The notes below the pieces were generated by a model. The model was not told the DNA's origin. It worked only from the letters and a program-made list of their open reading frames with translations, and did not search any database. A stretch of DNA of 64,000 nucleotides, from the NCBI GenBank assembly GCA_014773175.1, contig VXCM01003266.1, forward strand, positions 62,001 through 126,000, written 5' to 3'. Positions 1 through 12,075 of this stretch are shown here, piece after piece (positions within the stretch are counted from its first letter, which is position 1; every line of letters begins with the position of its first letter). The position numbers and the translations under genes were made by a program. Origin of the DNA: Lucifuga dentata (Eukaryota; Chordata; Actinopteri; Ophidiiformes; Bythitidae).

Positions 1-2753
1 CTATGTTACACTTTTATGATGTCGACCTTATATTGTCTTGTGCAGGATGCAACAGGTTCAGTGATTCATAGGTGTATTACTGTGGCCATAACAACATGGC
101 AACAAAACTATCAAGCAGTTTGCCTTATATTTTATTGTAGTCAACCAACAAACCAGTTCTGTCAATCACTATACTGACAAATATGAGATATCGCTTCTCA
201 GCTTATTCAAGGCAAGCTATTAGATTCAATCTGTTGCAGGAGTTCATGACATAGATCGCAAAGTAGCTAGTGAAACTGCTTGGCCTGATTTTTGTTTGTG
301 TAAAAGGGTCATTCACAGGCCTGCTAACATGACGGTAGACATGGGTGGGTGACAAATTAAAGGAGAAACACAACACGCTACAAGCTACCAGAACTGCTTC
401 AATGTACCTTGGCATAGGTTGTATAAATCTCTGAACTACTAGAGTTTCAGAGTTTAAAAAATAATCCCTCAACTGGTGGAGAGCATTGTCTGACGTCGGT
501 TTGCAATCTCCCATGTTAATATGACTTACATAATTCTCATCATACTTTTGTACTCATCAACAACGTCATCCTGGAAGAGACCACTCCTATCAGGAGAGAA
601 ATATTTCATCATAGGACAAAGGTCATCATCGCTCAGAATAACTTTGTTGTTGCAGTAATGCGTCTGTCCCTCCAGAAGAGTTCCAGAGATTTAAAATCTA
701 AACCAAGATGCACTGGAGATATTCTGGTGGCTCGACACCTTGCTAAAACACTTAATGTTGGTTCTTCCTTTAATATGTCACCCATCTGTATTTGAATTAG
801 TGGAGCAATGGAGTTTAGACAGAGTTGGTATTATCTTAGTCTGCCACCCCAGAGTTTTCAGTGACTAGAACGTCTCTAAGCCCAGTAAATGCACCATTTC
901 AGCATTTCACCACACTGCACATATAGTTTATTGTTACAAGACAATATGGATTTTAACTTTAAATCAATGTCTATATATAAAATCTACATTCCTGTAAAAG
1001 GGTTTCCCCTTAGTTCATTTTTTTCTTTCACAAGAACACAGATAAGTCGAGGCATACATTAAAGACATCTCTAAATTCCTGAATCAATATTAAATTTGTC
1101 TTGTAAAACACAAATGAATCTGCTAAGTATAGAAGATTCATTTGATCAGCCCTTGTTAATTTAGAACCAAATAGGCCTGTTTACATTGTTTTAAGAAGTT
1201 AATTTGACAGAGAATACTTTTTTAAAAACAGATGGATCACTTTATTCTGCCTGCAGGACAACACAGCAGATTGATTTTAATTTTATGTCTTTAATCTTCA
1301 TCACAGTTCTAAAATAGCAAAATTTCGCCACAGATTTTATATCTACCAGTCATCTAAGATCAGCACTAAGAGAAAACTTGAAGGACATGTTTGGAACAGG
1401 CATGTATAACTATGGCTGAAAATACAATCATCTCTGAAGTATAACTATTTACTGCACATGCTTTATTTAACAAGGAACTGTTGTTGAACTCGTGTGCAGA
1501 CACTGTGTGCTTGTATTTGGGCTTTTTTCAGACTTATTGTGCTACACTATTCCTATTCCATTCTACTAAATTACCATATGTTACACACTTGTCAGCTGTA
1601 ATAATCTTGACATGAATGGAAATATGAAGATAAATGTTTCTCAAGGACAGTTACTGATGCAACACCAAATCTTTTAGCAGCGCTACATACTCAGACAAAT
1701 GGTTTGGAGTCATTTTAATTTCAGAAAAATAATAACTGATAAGTGATTATATGCATAATTTGGGTGAAGAGGACAATAAAACATGTCAAGAATCTCATTC
1801 ATTATATTGCTTGTTTTGTGTTAAATGAAATGAAATCCGTGATTATAAATTGTACTTAATATCAATGAATTAGTCTTCATTGTTAACAAATATTCTAAGA
1901 AATGATGCATGTAATGCGTGAAGACCTAATGACTTGTTATGACAACACTCATAATGATGCATTATTGTGATGTAACAAACATTTACAGTCAATAGTGATT
2001 TAGTGTGCAATTAGACAGTTATTTTTTTTCTCTGCTCATTATTTGCTGTATATATCAACAGTCATATCTCACTTTCTTGTATGGAAACTTTTTTTTTTTT
2101 TATTACTAATGATTAGGCTTAGAAATGGAATAAGNCTTTCTTGTATGGAAACTTTTTTTTTTTTTATTACTAATGATTAGGCTTAGAAATGGAATAAGTC
2201 ATATTACAGCATTTTATTTTTCATTGAAGCAGGTAAGTTGAAGTATATGAGGAATAGTTGTATACTGTATTTGCATCTTTTATCGCCTAATGTTTTACCA
2301 CCGTTATTACAATGATCACCATCATTTCTGATCCTCAGTTCAACACAGACCTCATAAAAATCCTGTAGTTAATTAGAACCTGACAGATTTAGACAGATGT
2401 AGATGCAGATGTTTGTCTTGCATTAAAGGCTGCAGTGCTTCTGATGGAAACATGCATCAAGGCCTTTGACTGTACAGGAACATGACAGTGGTGGTAGGAG
2501 CATATGAGGATGTTTGCAAGCTGACATGTTTGAGCTAATGGTGATAAGGGGAGCAGGTGCAGACAAAATGGAGTTCAACGTGTGCAGTCAATGTGTCACA
2601 TTTGTTGTAGATGCAGATTTTACTCTGACTAGACTTTTATACTACATTAAGGATTACAGAATTTAGGAATATTGCTAATCTTTAGATGTTTTTGTTGTTG
2701 TTGTTGGTACTTTTGGGATAGGCTAGAAAAAAACAAACTATATGATTTCTTAC
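1..2753 (-). other. inpp4b intron after the active-site exon (continues out of the window)
   Basis: No coding exon was recognised. The expected final segment (YRPPEGTYGK-like) was looked for on the minus strand and not seen. The stretch is AT-rich, with short T runs and one duplicated 63-bp segment around a single N at 2135. Confidence 0.7.
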
Positions 2754-2908
2754 CTGCGCATACAGTCGAGGGCACGGACAAAGAAATCCTTGCTGAGCTG
2801 GTGTTCATCACGTAGGAGGGCACACTGCTCTAAGGTGACAGACATGGATGTCCGGTCTTTGGCACTTTTACAGCTGGTGAACCTGATGCCATTTAACCTT
2901 CGGCAGAT
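2754..2908 (-). CDS. inpp4b: inpp4b exon: catalytic CX5R active-site exon (last in window)
   Basis: 155 nt between acceptor TTTTCAG and donor GTAAGA; phase 0 in, phase 2 out. It opens [20 protein letters not shown]: the dual-specificity-type phosphatase signature CX5R is present as C-KSAKD-R, giving the nucleophilic Cys and phosphate-binding Arg, with the Lys residues typical of 3,4-bisphosphate-specific enzymes. [22 protein letters not shown] and VRALDCMR follow, which is the type II pattern; as I recall it, type I has [15 protein letters not shown] and ALECMRS here. At least one more coding exon (about 44 residues) lies below position 1. Confidence 0.97.
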
Positions 2909-3139
2909 CTGAAAAGAAAAGGAAATAAAATACAATTATAAATCTCAAAGAGTGTGGTGTTAATGTTTCCTGACATGACCTGCATTTTGGGCTCACATAG
3001 CAAAAAGATATAATTATAGAGTGTCATCCAATTCCAAAGATCCTTTATAAGGAAACAATGATGATGTCTGGACTTGTTTTTAAAGTAACACTCAGTCAGA
3101 AAATACATAAAACACAGCCTTTTCTAATACATGCTGCCC

Positions 3140-3171
<32 letters not shown>

Positions 3172-6100
3172 TGTACATGCATTTGCACATGCACAGTACA
3201 GTCACATGCTCTGTAAGTACAGGCAGCAGCGTCTGTATCACTTTCCGAAGTCAATCTATCACAGTTACTTTCTCTTCAGTTCAGTGCTCCCATTAAAACT
3301 TATGAAAGATCGATATGTCAAAAACATTATAACAGGCTGGTTTAGTAAAATGCAGCTGAGCATTTACAGATTACACTTACTGTGCAAAATAAAAAGGTCT
3401 TCAATACTGTTTTCCTTATTAACTGCAAAATATTACAGTAAAACCACGGCCCTTTAGAAGAAATGATCTAAATTGCTCACCGCTCCAGCAATCCAGAGTA
3501 TTTCCACATTCTTCCTCTTTTTTGTCACTACATTCTGGCCCAAGGCTTCAAGTAATTCCTTTAAATCAGTCTGTGTCTGAAAACATGGTAGACCTGTGCA
3601 GAAAAATCACAAAATAAAGTTTCACGGTGTTAATCACAATACGCTGCATGTCAGAGTAGATGTGGATACTATTGGTGTAATGATGTGAAATATAGTCTAG
3701 GGGTGATATACTGTATATATAAAGCCCCTGCTTACTGCTAATGTATTACAGTACATTGTTTAGATGTATTAAATTCTAGTCACAGATCATACATGTTACA
3801 GCACTTTTGTGACTATATTTTCATGGCTGTAGATAAGACTCATTCTTCTGCAGCAAAAAGATGTCAAAAACTCCACCTATACTTCAAAGATCAACAACAC
3901 GGTGTACTCCTCTTTGGTAAAAGTGGCGGCCATTTTGTGCACTTACATTCTTGAGTCACCTTTTCACTTAATGATTTGTAATAGGCTTCTAACATCTCAA
4001 AGTTCTTCTGGTTTATTCTTTCTTGTAGGGAGATATCGCCAAACCTGACAGGATGACAGAGAGAATAAAGGAGTTATGGGACAGTGGATCATCTGAAAAA
4101 TTCTAAAACCCATTTTTTTTTTTTTTGGAAAACATATGCACACATACACAAACACAAACAGTATATATAGATGCAACCAAAACATTTTAAATTTCAACAT
4201 TTTTAATGTTTATTCATTATACAGGTTTCATGAATGTCTTGAACAATAAAGGATAAAGAATAAATGGCTGTAGTTCCTTGTCTGGTACTGAGCCCCTGAA
4301 GAGCCAACTGGCTTTGGCTTCATGTTCACATAACAAGTGTTTGGCAGTTCTTTAAAGTAAATGAAGAATATTTGCTATACCTCTCTGCTATAGTTTGCTG
4401 TTCATTGATGCCAACGTTAAACAGCACTGGGAATACTCGTAAAGGCTTGCCCTCCTTAATTTCCTCTGGCAAAGTCTGGAACGCCAATCGTGGTAATGGC
4501 ACTTCTACAGTGAAGTGGTCTCTGAATGAAGGAGAGAAAAAGAGAAAGGAAAGGCACAAAACAGATAAACAGAAATACGATATGTTTTGCAGTGCTCTGG
4601 AATTTGATACATTTGGAAAGTTGTACGTTTTGACAGCTAAGACAGGCTGGTACAAGCAGTGATAAGAGAGAAAGATGGAGTGCATGCATGAAAGAAAAAG
4701 AATGTGTATGAGATAGGTTGCCTGATAAACAGAGGGATGGGTGGGAGGGGAATGGGGGGGTGCAGCATCTTAACACATTTGACATAACGATCACAATAAC
4801 CACCTCAAATAAGCTCTCTGAACTTGTAGCAAAAGTCCTACCAGTGAGCTGCTGCTTTACTGTAGTGTGTGTGTGTGTGTGTGTGTTTCTGTGTGTGTGC
4901 ATCACTAACGTAGCTACACCGCACAAACTCCAGCTGTTAATGCCACAGTGTTCTGGCAAAGAAAAATATTTGGTTCACATGTGGGCTTAAAATGAGAAAA
5001 TCACAGAGCTATTTCCTGAAATGTGGCTGTGCAGCACACAAGCCTTAAACTGATGGATGCTGGTTTGATTTCAGATGTGCTGCTTGGAGTCGGTTGCTGC
5101 ACGCTGGATTAACTTTTTGACAGGTATTTGAGAGTCTGCATGAGCCAAACAGCACACACCACAGCTGCATAGTGAAAATCTTGTAAAAGTGTTGTTCCCA
5201 AGCATTTAATAAATTATATAAAGCGTATAACTATCTGTAACATGCAACTGACACCTGAAACATGTAAATTTCTGCCCTGCGGCCTGCAGTTTGATTCCCT
5301 TATGAACTTATTTAAAAGTGCAAAAGCATGACTGACTGATGCTCCATGCAAATTACTTCATCTCAATTGTACTGTTACTTCCTTTATTACCATATCTACT
5401 ACACAACATCTGTGGGAATTCATCACAGACTACTTAATAAAGCTTGGCTTAACTTAAACTCAAATTAAGTTAAGCCAAGTATATCAGTATATTGTAATTA
5501 TTACACTCGACTTAAATTAGGCAAACTAAGCTAAATTGATGACTTTGGGCCTTGGTGCAGGTATGTTCTCTAAGTGCCTTCTACTTAATTTGAACAAGTC
5601 AATGTTGCAGAATTATTGATCTGAATCTTCTTCGAACACACTTGACTCTGAAAATAATAAAGGAGGTTGCTGTCTCTGTAGAAGAATAAATTAGCTACAA
5701 TAATAAGATCTTTGTCAAAGAATAACGTAATGTTTGTAGGACTGCAATTGTTTCTGGATGTTAGGATGAGATGGGAAAATTTTGTGCAGTAAAGCTCTTA
5801 CACAAGACGTTTATCTCAAAATATTTTCCTTGGAGGTTGTGATGCTATTCAGTATCACTATCCTTGCACCGATATATTAAACCTACAAACAAACAATTTA
5901 TTACTATTAGTTGATAAAACCTCAGGACATGCCAACATGTAAACACAGCGGAAGGAAAAAAAGAAAGTCTCACCGTCGGCCACACACTAAGGGCTGGAGG
6001 TCACTGAGGTCATCTGTCTTGGCCTCTGTGATCTTGAACGTTACTCCCTGTAGATCTGAGATTCCAACCTCCATGTCCTCCAGCATTCCAATTTCTTCAC

Positions 6101-9100
6101 CTTCAACAATAAGTTCAGCATTATTTAAATTTATGCTTGTCACGCTCTTTCCTTGCAGTTACTCCAGGGAAATGCTGTTCATATTTTGAGGGATGAGAGG
6201 GTTAACTTGATGGTGAATGCAATTCAGAAACCACCTGTGTTTGATAATGACTCATATTATTTTAATAGAGACATGGATCGCAAAAAGGTGTTAAAATATT
6301 AGCTTGTCTTATCTCTTAACTACCAGAAAGCTCTCTGTTCTGTGATAAAATGGTTGCACATTTTGCTGATTGATCTATTTCAGTTGTTTGAAAGGTGGAA
6401 CATCAAGAGTTCTCATATCAAGTGAAATAAGCAATATACAACAGTTTCATTTCTATTCACTCTCAGCTGTGTATTGATCTGATGAGTATCCATCTTTTCA
6501 GGTAACTCTGCTTAACCTTTAGCAGGAGGAACATGCTGTATAAAATATCAAAAGTGCCTGCAATAGGCATCAAGCCAAAAAAAAAACAAACAAACAAAAA
6601 AAAAAAAAAAANAAAAAAAAAAAAAAAACGCTGCAGTGAATCATCAACATTTTACAATTTGTGAGTTGACAGTGACTCACCTAAACCAAGCCTCAATCTT
6701 CTATTTGTTTTACTTTGAAGGAAACAAATAAAAAGTTGCCCTGGCCAGTACAGAATTTGAGGTTGCCAGGTTTGAATTTACTTTTGCAGATTTACTCACT
6801 GTAAGTGCTGAGCAGACTCTCAAACTGGGCCACCAGGCCAACCAGGTGGAGCTGCCGTAAGAAGCCTTTGTCCTGCATTCCTGCATACAGCTTCATGACG
6901 AAACCACAGGCTAAGGCTGCCAGCTGTTAACACACACGCACACACACACACAAACACACACACACACACTTGAGACAACAAATTTGAGGATGAATGTAAC
7001 TTTCTATGTAATAAGGGAATGGTTCAACATCAGTTACGTTTAACATATTCTAAGAAACAGGAAGCTCATTAAAAATGGAAAGCGTGGAGTCTGCTGGGTC
7101 GAAGCTTATCTCAACTATAAGAGCCAATAGGTCAAACAGCTTGTAACCTTCTGCTTCAGAATTTGAATTATTTTCTGACCTAAGGAAAGTGAGCCTATAA
7201 TTTTGGCTCAAGTACATTAATTTTGGTGTGTAGGTCAAGGTCGACTTTGTTAGTCTCCAAGGAGAAATTTGGCTTAGGCATCAAGGTTGCTGCTCAAAGT
7301 ACAGCTATACACATTGTCATAAAAAAAAAAAGTGCCATGCATTGCTAGAATAAAAACCATAGTCCCAATGATTAAAAAAAAGATAAAATATCCATATATG
7401 TACAAGCTGTGGTGTAAATTATACTGAATATGAAGTACAGGCACATCAAACATTTCCCATTGAAATTCAGTACACATGCTGAACATCAATACACATTTGA
7501 TAACCATTAATTGTTAGTCATAACAAAACACAGAACCTCAAGGAATATCTTGACATTTTGCTTTTTAGTGTGTATGTGTTTTTTTTGGCTGAGAAGTTGA
7601 TAACATGTGGGGGAAAGATTTTAGCAACCCTAAACATTGACTTTAGTAGCTGATAGTCCAAAATGAAGTGTGCCAAGTGGTTTTAAGAAAAAGAATTCTG
7701 ATAACACAATTAATAAAGAACCAAGCTGTCTTTAGTGTTATGTAAGTATTAAGTTAAAAAACTAATTAAATTCAAAATGCATTTAAGTATACCAGCAATC
7801 TGCGACTGGGTTTTGCGTTACAGCCCTTCCGAAAACGGAACAAAGGAGATTATCTGAGACAAATGGAGCCGCCTCCTCTGACGGACTTTAACAATACAGC
7901 TAAACAAACTGAAGATATCTCTACATCCTCAGGAAAGCTCTTAAGTTGTTTATATTCCAGTGTGGTCACCTACTGCCTGACTGAAGACCACATCTCTCCT
8001 CTGTTGGAGCAGGAAGCCCTGTGGAATGCTGCAGGCTGCCTCCTGCAGGAGCACAAAGGTCAAGGCCCTCTTAGCCCGCTCCACCACCTCCATCACACAC
8101 TCCTTTAACCTGCTCACCAGAGGGCACAGCTGCTCCTTCCAGTCACCTAGGGAGAAAAATGAGATGGGGACAAAGGGAGGGGAAGGAAATACACAGACAT
8201 GGTATGAAAGATATCATGTAGCTATAGACTAAAATATATCTAACATTCGCTCTCACTTCCTACTGAAGGTGTTTGTAGCTGGTTCAGGCGTAAATGTTTT
8301 CAATGATGTTGAGGAATGATGGGGACAAATTGCTAATAAAACCATGGCAATATTAATTTTATGCTGTTTAATAGATAGCAGGAGCTCTGCTTTTACTTCA
8401 TCAGAAGTACTAATTTTATTCAAAATACTGCTGTTATCTTAAGGCCGAGACCTTATAATAACTCTACTGAAATGATAAATAATAACTCCAGTAATAACTG
8501 TAGGTTATGAGGGCACTTTCCTCTTCAAATATGGATTTCTCTGGCCAACAGGGGGCAGTGTTGACTAAGTGAGATCCAAATGAGTCATCTCACCATGTAT
8601 TTGTGTTGAGCTTCAACACACTGAAAAGTTCTTGGGGGGGGGGGNGAGGACACACACACAGACACACACATGCACATACACACACAGGTGGATACACTAA
8701 AAGACATCAAGAACGTATAGCACATCAGGCTTGCCCTTGCCTTGTCAGAGAAATCATGTCTTATCTCATTCTGCAAATACCGCCTCTGCGCAGAGAAGGA
8801 GGAAACAGAACTCCAACTGTCATCTCTTCACCAGCCCACCTGTCCAAACATCCAGACTCCCACAATGCCTTGCCATCAAAAGCCTTGGCTTCATCATTCT
8901 CAGCAAGCAGATAAACCCTTTCTCATTATTCCATCTCTGTTTGTATTTAGACAAGCAGATGACCACTTGCTCAGAGGCGGTTCAGTGTCTTAATAAAGGT
9001 GCTCGGGGGTCCAGCTTATCTTTCAGACTGTTTGTGCACCGGCCATATGCCCTTATAGCCTACCTGCCAGCTGATATGGACAGACACACACTAACACGTA

Positions 9101-12032
9101 CATATACACACATAAAAGGTTACAAATGCATAAGCAAGTGCACAGTTGCTTGACAATGCAAGTGCATACACAAATACACACACACATGCACCCTCTTCCT
9201 CTCCTTGTCTCCTGGTCAGACTAAATCTCTGCGTTATGTGCCAGTTGGCAGCTGTAGCAGGCTGGGTACTTGTCTGGGCACAAGCTTGAGGCAGGATTTC
9301 ACTGGACGTAAGGGAAGGGTGGGCAGGTTGCAGTCAGCAATGAACGGTTCTGCATATCAAATGTAGCTTTCATCTGCTTCTCTTGAAGTAGATGAAGAAT
9401 TTCTCATCTGCTTTATATTTCTCTTCAGTTTTACATCAAATGAGGAAATATTTACTGAAAAATACTGATGTAATGATCAGTGGAATCATTACATTCCACC
9501 GAAAGGGGAAAAATATTAGGTTTTGATTAAGAAATGTTTGGCTAGTAAACACCTATTGAGCTTCAATTAACTTGATGTTGCGTTGTGGGAATCAAATGGA
9601 AACTCATGAAGTAATGATGGTATCACAATAAAGACTATTGTGTATGTTACAATATCCTGCTAGATAGCCAGTTATAATGCATGATGATGATGATGAAGAT
9701 GATAATGATATAACACACTATTGCTTTCAGTTTTGCAGAATTGAACAACTTGATGATGAAGTCATGAGTGAACCAGATAGAATCTGAGCCTTAACACACA
9801 CGTATAATAGTATAAAGACACGTGGGTTTGTGAAGAACTGGAATTTTCCTTACAGGTAAGTGTACCTGGTAAATATACAGAAATATTGGGTTCAGCATAA
9901 GTATGAGCTTATCTGTGGATTCTATGGATTAGGATTATGCTGTTGAAGAAACAAATTAATTCTGACAATGAAATAAAAAAATATTTATAATAATGTTCAT
10001 TTTGAAGTTAAGACCTTATAACTTTAAATATAAGACAATCTAATGACATTTGAAAGAGCTGGCTTACTAAAAGTCTATATATTCTATATCTTGTATTTTG
10101 TATATATCTATATCTTGTATTAAAAAACTTCACAAAGGGCTAAAGTCAAGGCAAAAAAGTTCTATTATGATGGCTGCAGGTGTCCTAGCTACAAAGATTT
10201 ATGAAAAGTAAAGGGTAATTTCAGAAAGAAATTATTATTATAATTGTTGATTTACCAGGGTTGTGGGAGGTGATGACATCAGCTAGCTGATGCTCTGGGA
10301 CTGGCTCCTGTTTGTTGTTGTCTTCTTCCTGGAGTTTATCCACCATGGCGATGACACAGTTGAGACTTTTGGCCACTTCGGCCCACACCCGGTCCTGAAA
10401 GAGCCACACAACCAGCAGTCAGATCAGCACAATGATAAGATCTCTCTGTTTTGTTTGTCTCTGAGATAATGAGATGAGGAGAAATGTGAAACAAAGGCTG
10501 AAAGAGATAAACAACTTAAGGAGCAAAACCATAAAAAAAATGAAATTGTTTATGCTGAAAAAAGAAAGCAAAACCTCTGAACTTAATGAGCATAAGGTTA
10601 CAAGGTCTGGTTATAGTATGTTTACTCTTAAGATAATAAGATATTGTCCCGAGTGGAAACTTGTCTTGGTCTCAAGTGTGCACGCTGCATAAAAGTGCAT
10701 ACACATACAACATAAAATGCATACAACATAGTACACAAGTGCAGATGAACATACAGCATACAATTCATAAAACCAGTAACACACAGTTAAAAGCTGTAGA
10801 TAACAACAAAATAAAATGAGCAAGGAAGCAATATCCATAGTAGTTACAGTTGAACTGGTTAAGTTAATAACGTTGCACTTAATTCAAATTCAAATTCATA
10901 ACGCACAAAGCAACCAAAAATTACAAATGTTAAAAATGAGTAGATTAAAATGATTTGTTCAGCAGTCTTATAAAACAAACGAAAGCCTGAGATGACTGGT
11001 TTTACATTTGCTTACTCTTTATCTTAATTTTCTTAATTATTCACAGTATTACTTTTTATTCCGTGGTTCAAGTTTCACCAATGGTTACATTTTTTTTCAC
11101 TTTTGTATGTGTGCAAATGTGTCTATGTGTGTGTGCTGTACAGTATGTGTTGGAGGTCATTTTGTGTTTATGTTTGAACATTCTATAACAGCCAAGAATC
11201 TTTTGAGAGATAATTAGGTATTGGTATGAGGAAATCCTGACAAACTCCTGCTGTCAGTGTGGCACACACTGCCCTCTCTTGTTATACGCACAAACGCACA
11301 CACACAACCAATCAAACAGACAGGCACACACTTCAATGAAGTCATGACTAACAGAAAGTCTCAGATTTTTTTTGTTGTTGTCAAGAATCAGTACAATAAA
11401 CCTCTACAGACAGTTTGTTATGAATTGTCAAAATCCCTGGACACAGAAGGAAAGCAGGGGAGGAGATTAGAGGAATGTTTGATATGCAATCTCACTGTTT
11501 TGTGAGATATTTTGATTACATAAAACATTTCTCTGCAGCTTTATACTATTCTATCTCTCTGTGTGTGTGTGAACTATAGCGGTCAATTTGTCTCACTTCC
11601 CAATTTAAAAAAAAAAGAAAAAAATTCTAAACATACGTCACATATATGAGAGATAACATTATAGCTTAGAGAAGCAGTCATCACACTTGCCCATTCCTCC
11701 TCGTCGTACTCTTTATGGTGCAGTATGGAGTCCTGGTGCTTCTGTGGCAAAGGCCCACCCTCTCCTTTAGTTGTGGTTTGTGATCCTTCCACATTATTAC
11801 ACACTGCAGTGCTTTCGGTGACCGACGTGGCTGGGCTGTGGCCTGGAAGTCCCTGAGCAGGACTCACTATCTGGTCACTGCCCTGGTGGACTTGACCTTG
11901 ATGTTGGCCTGCCTGCATCTGGGTTTGCTGCTGATTCTTGGACACGTATCCAGGCTGAGCTGCATGCAGTGCTAGTAGGGCACTCTTGACCAATTCATCG
12001 TTAAGTGTGTGAACAAACTGTTCTGTCTGTAG

Positions 12033-12075
<43 letters not shown>

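Noticed and set aside
2754..2908. Assignment to INPP4A instead of INPP4B
   Set aside because: After CKSAKDRT the residues [15 protein letters not shown] and RALDCMRR follow the type II pattern; INPP4A as recalled has [14 protein letters not shown] and ALECMRS.
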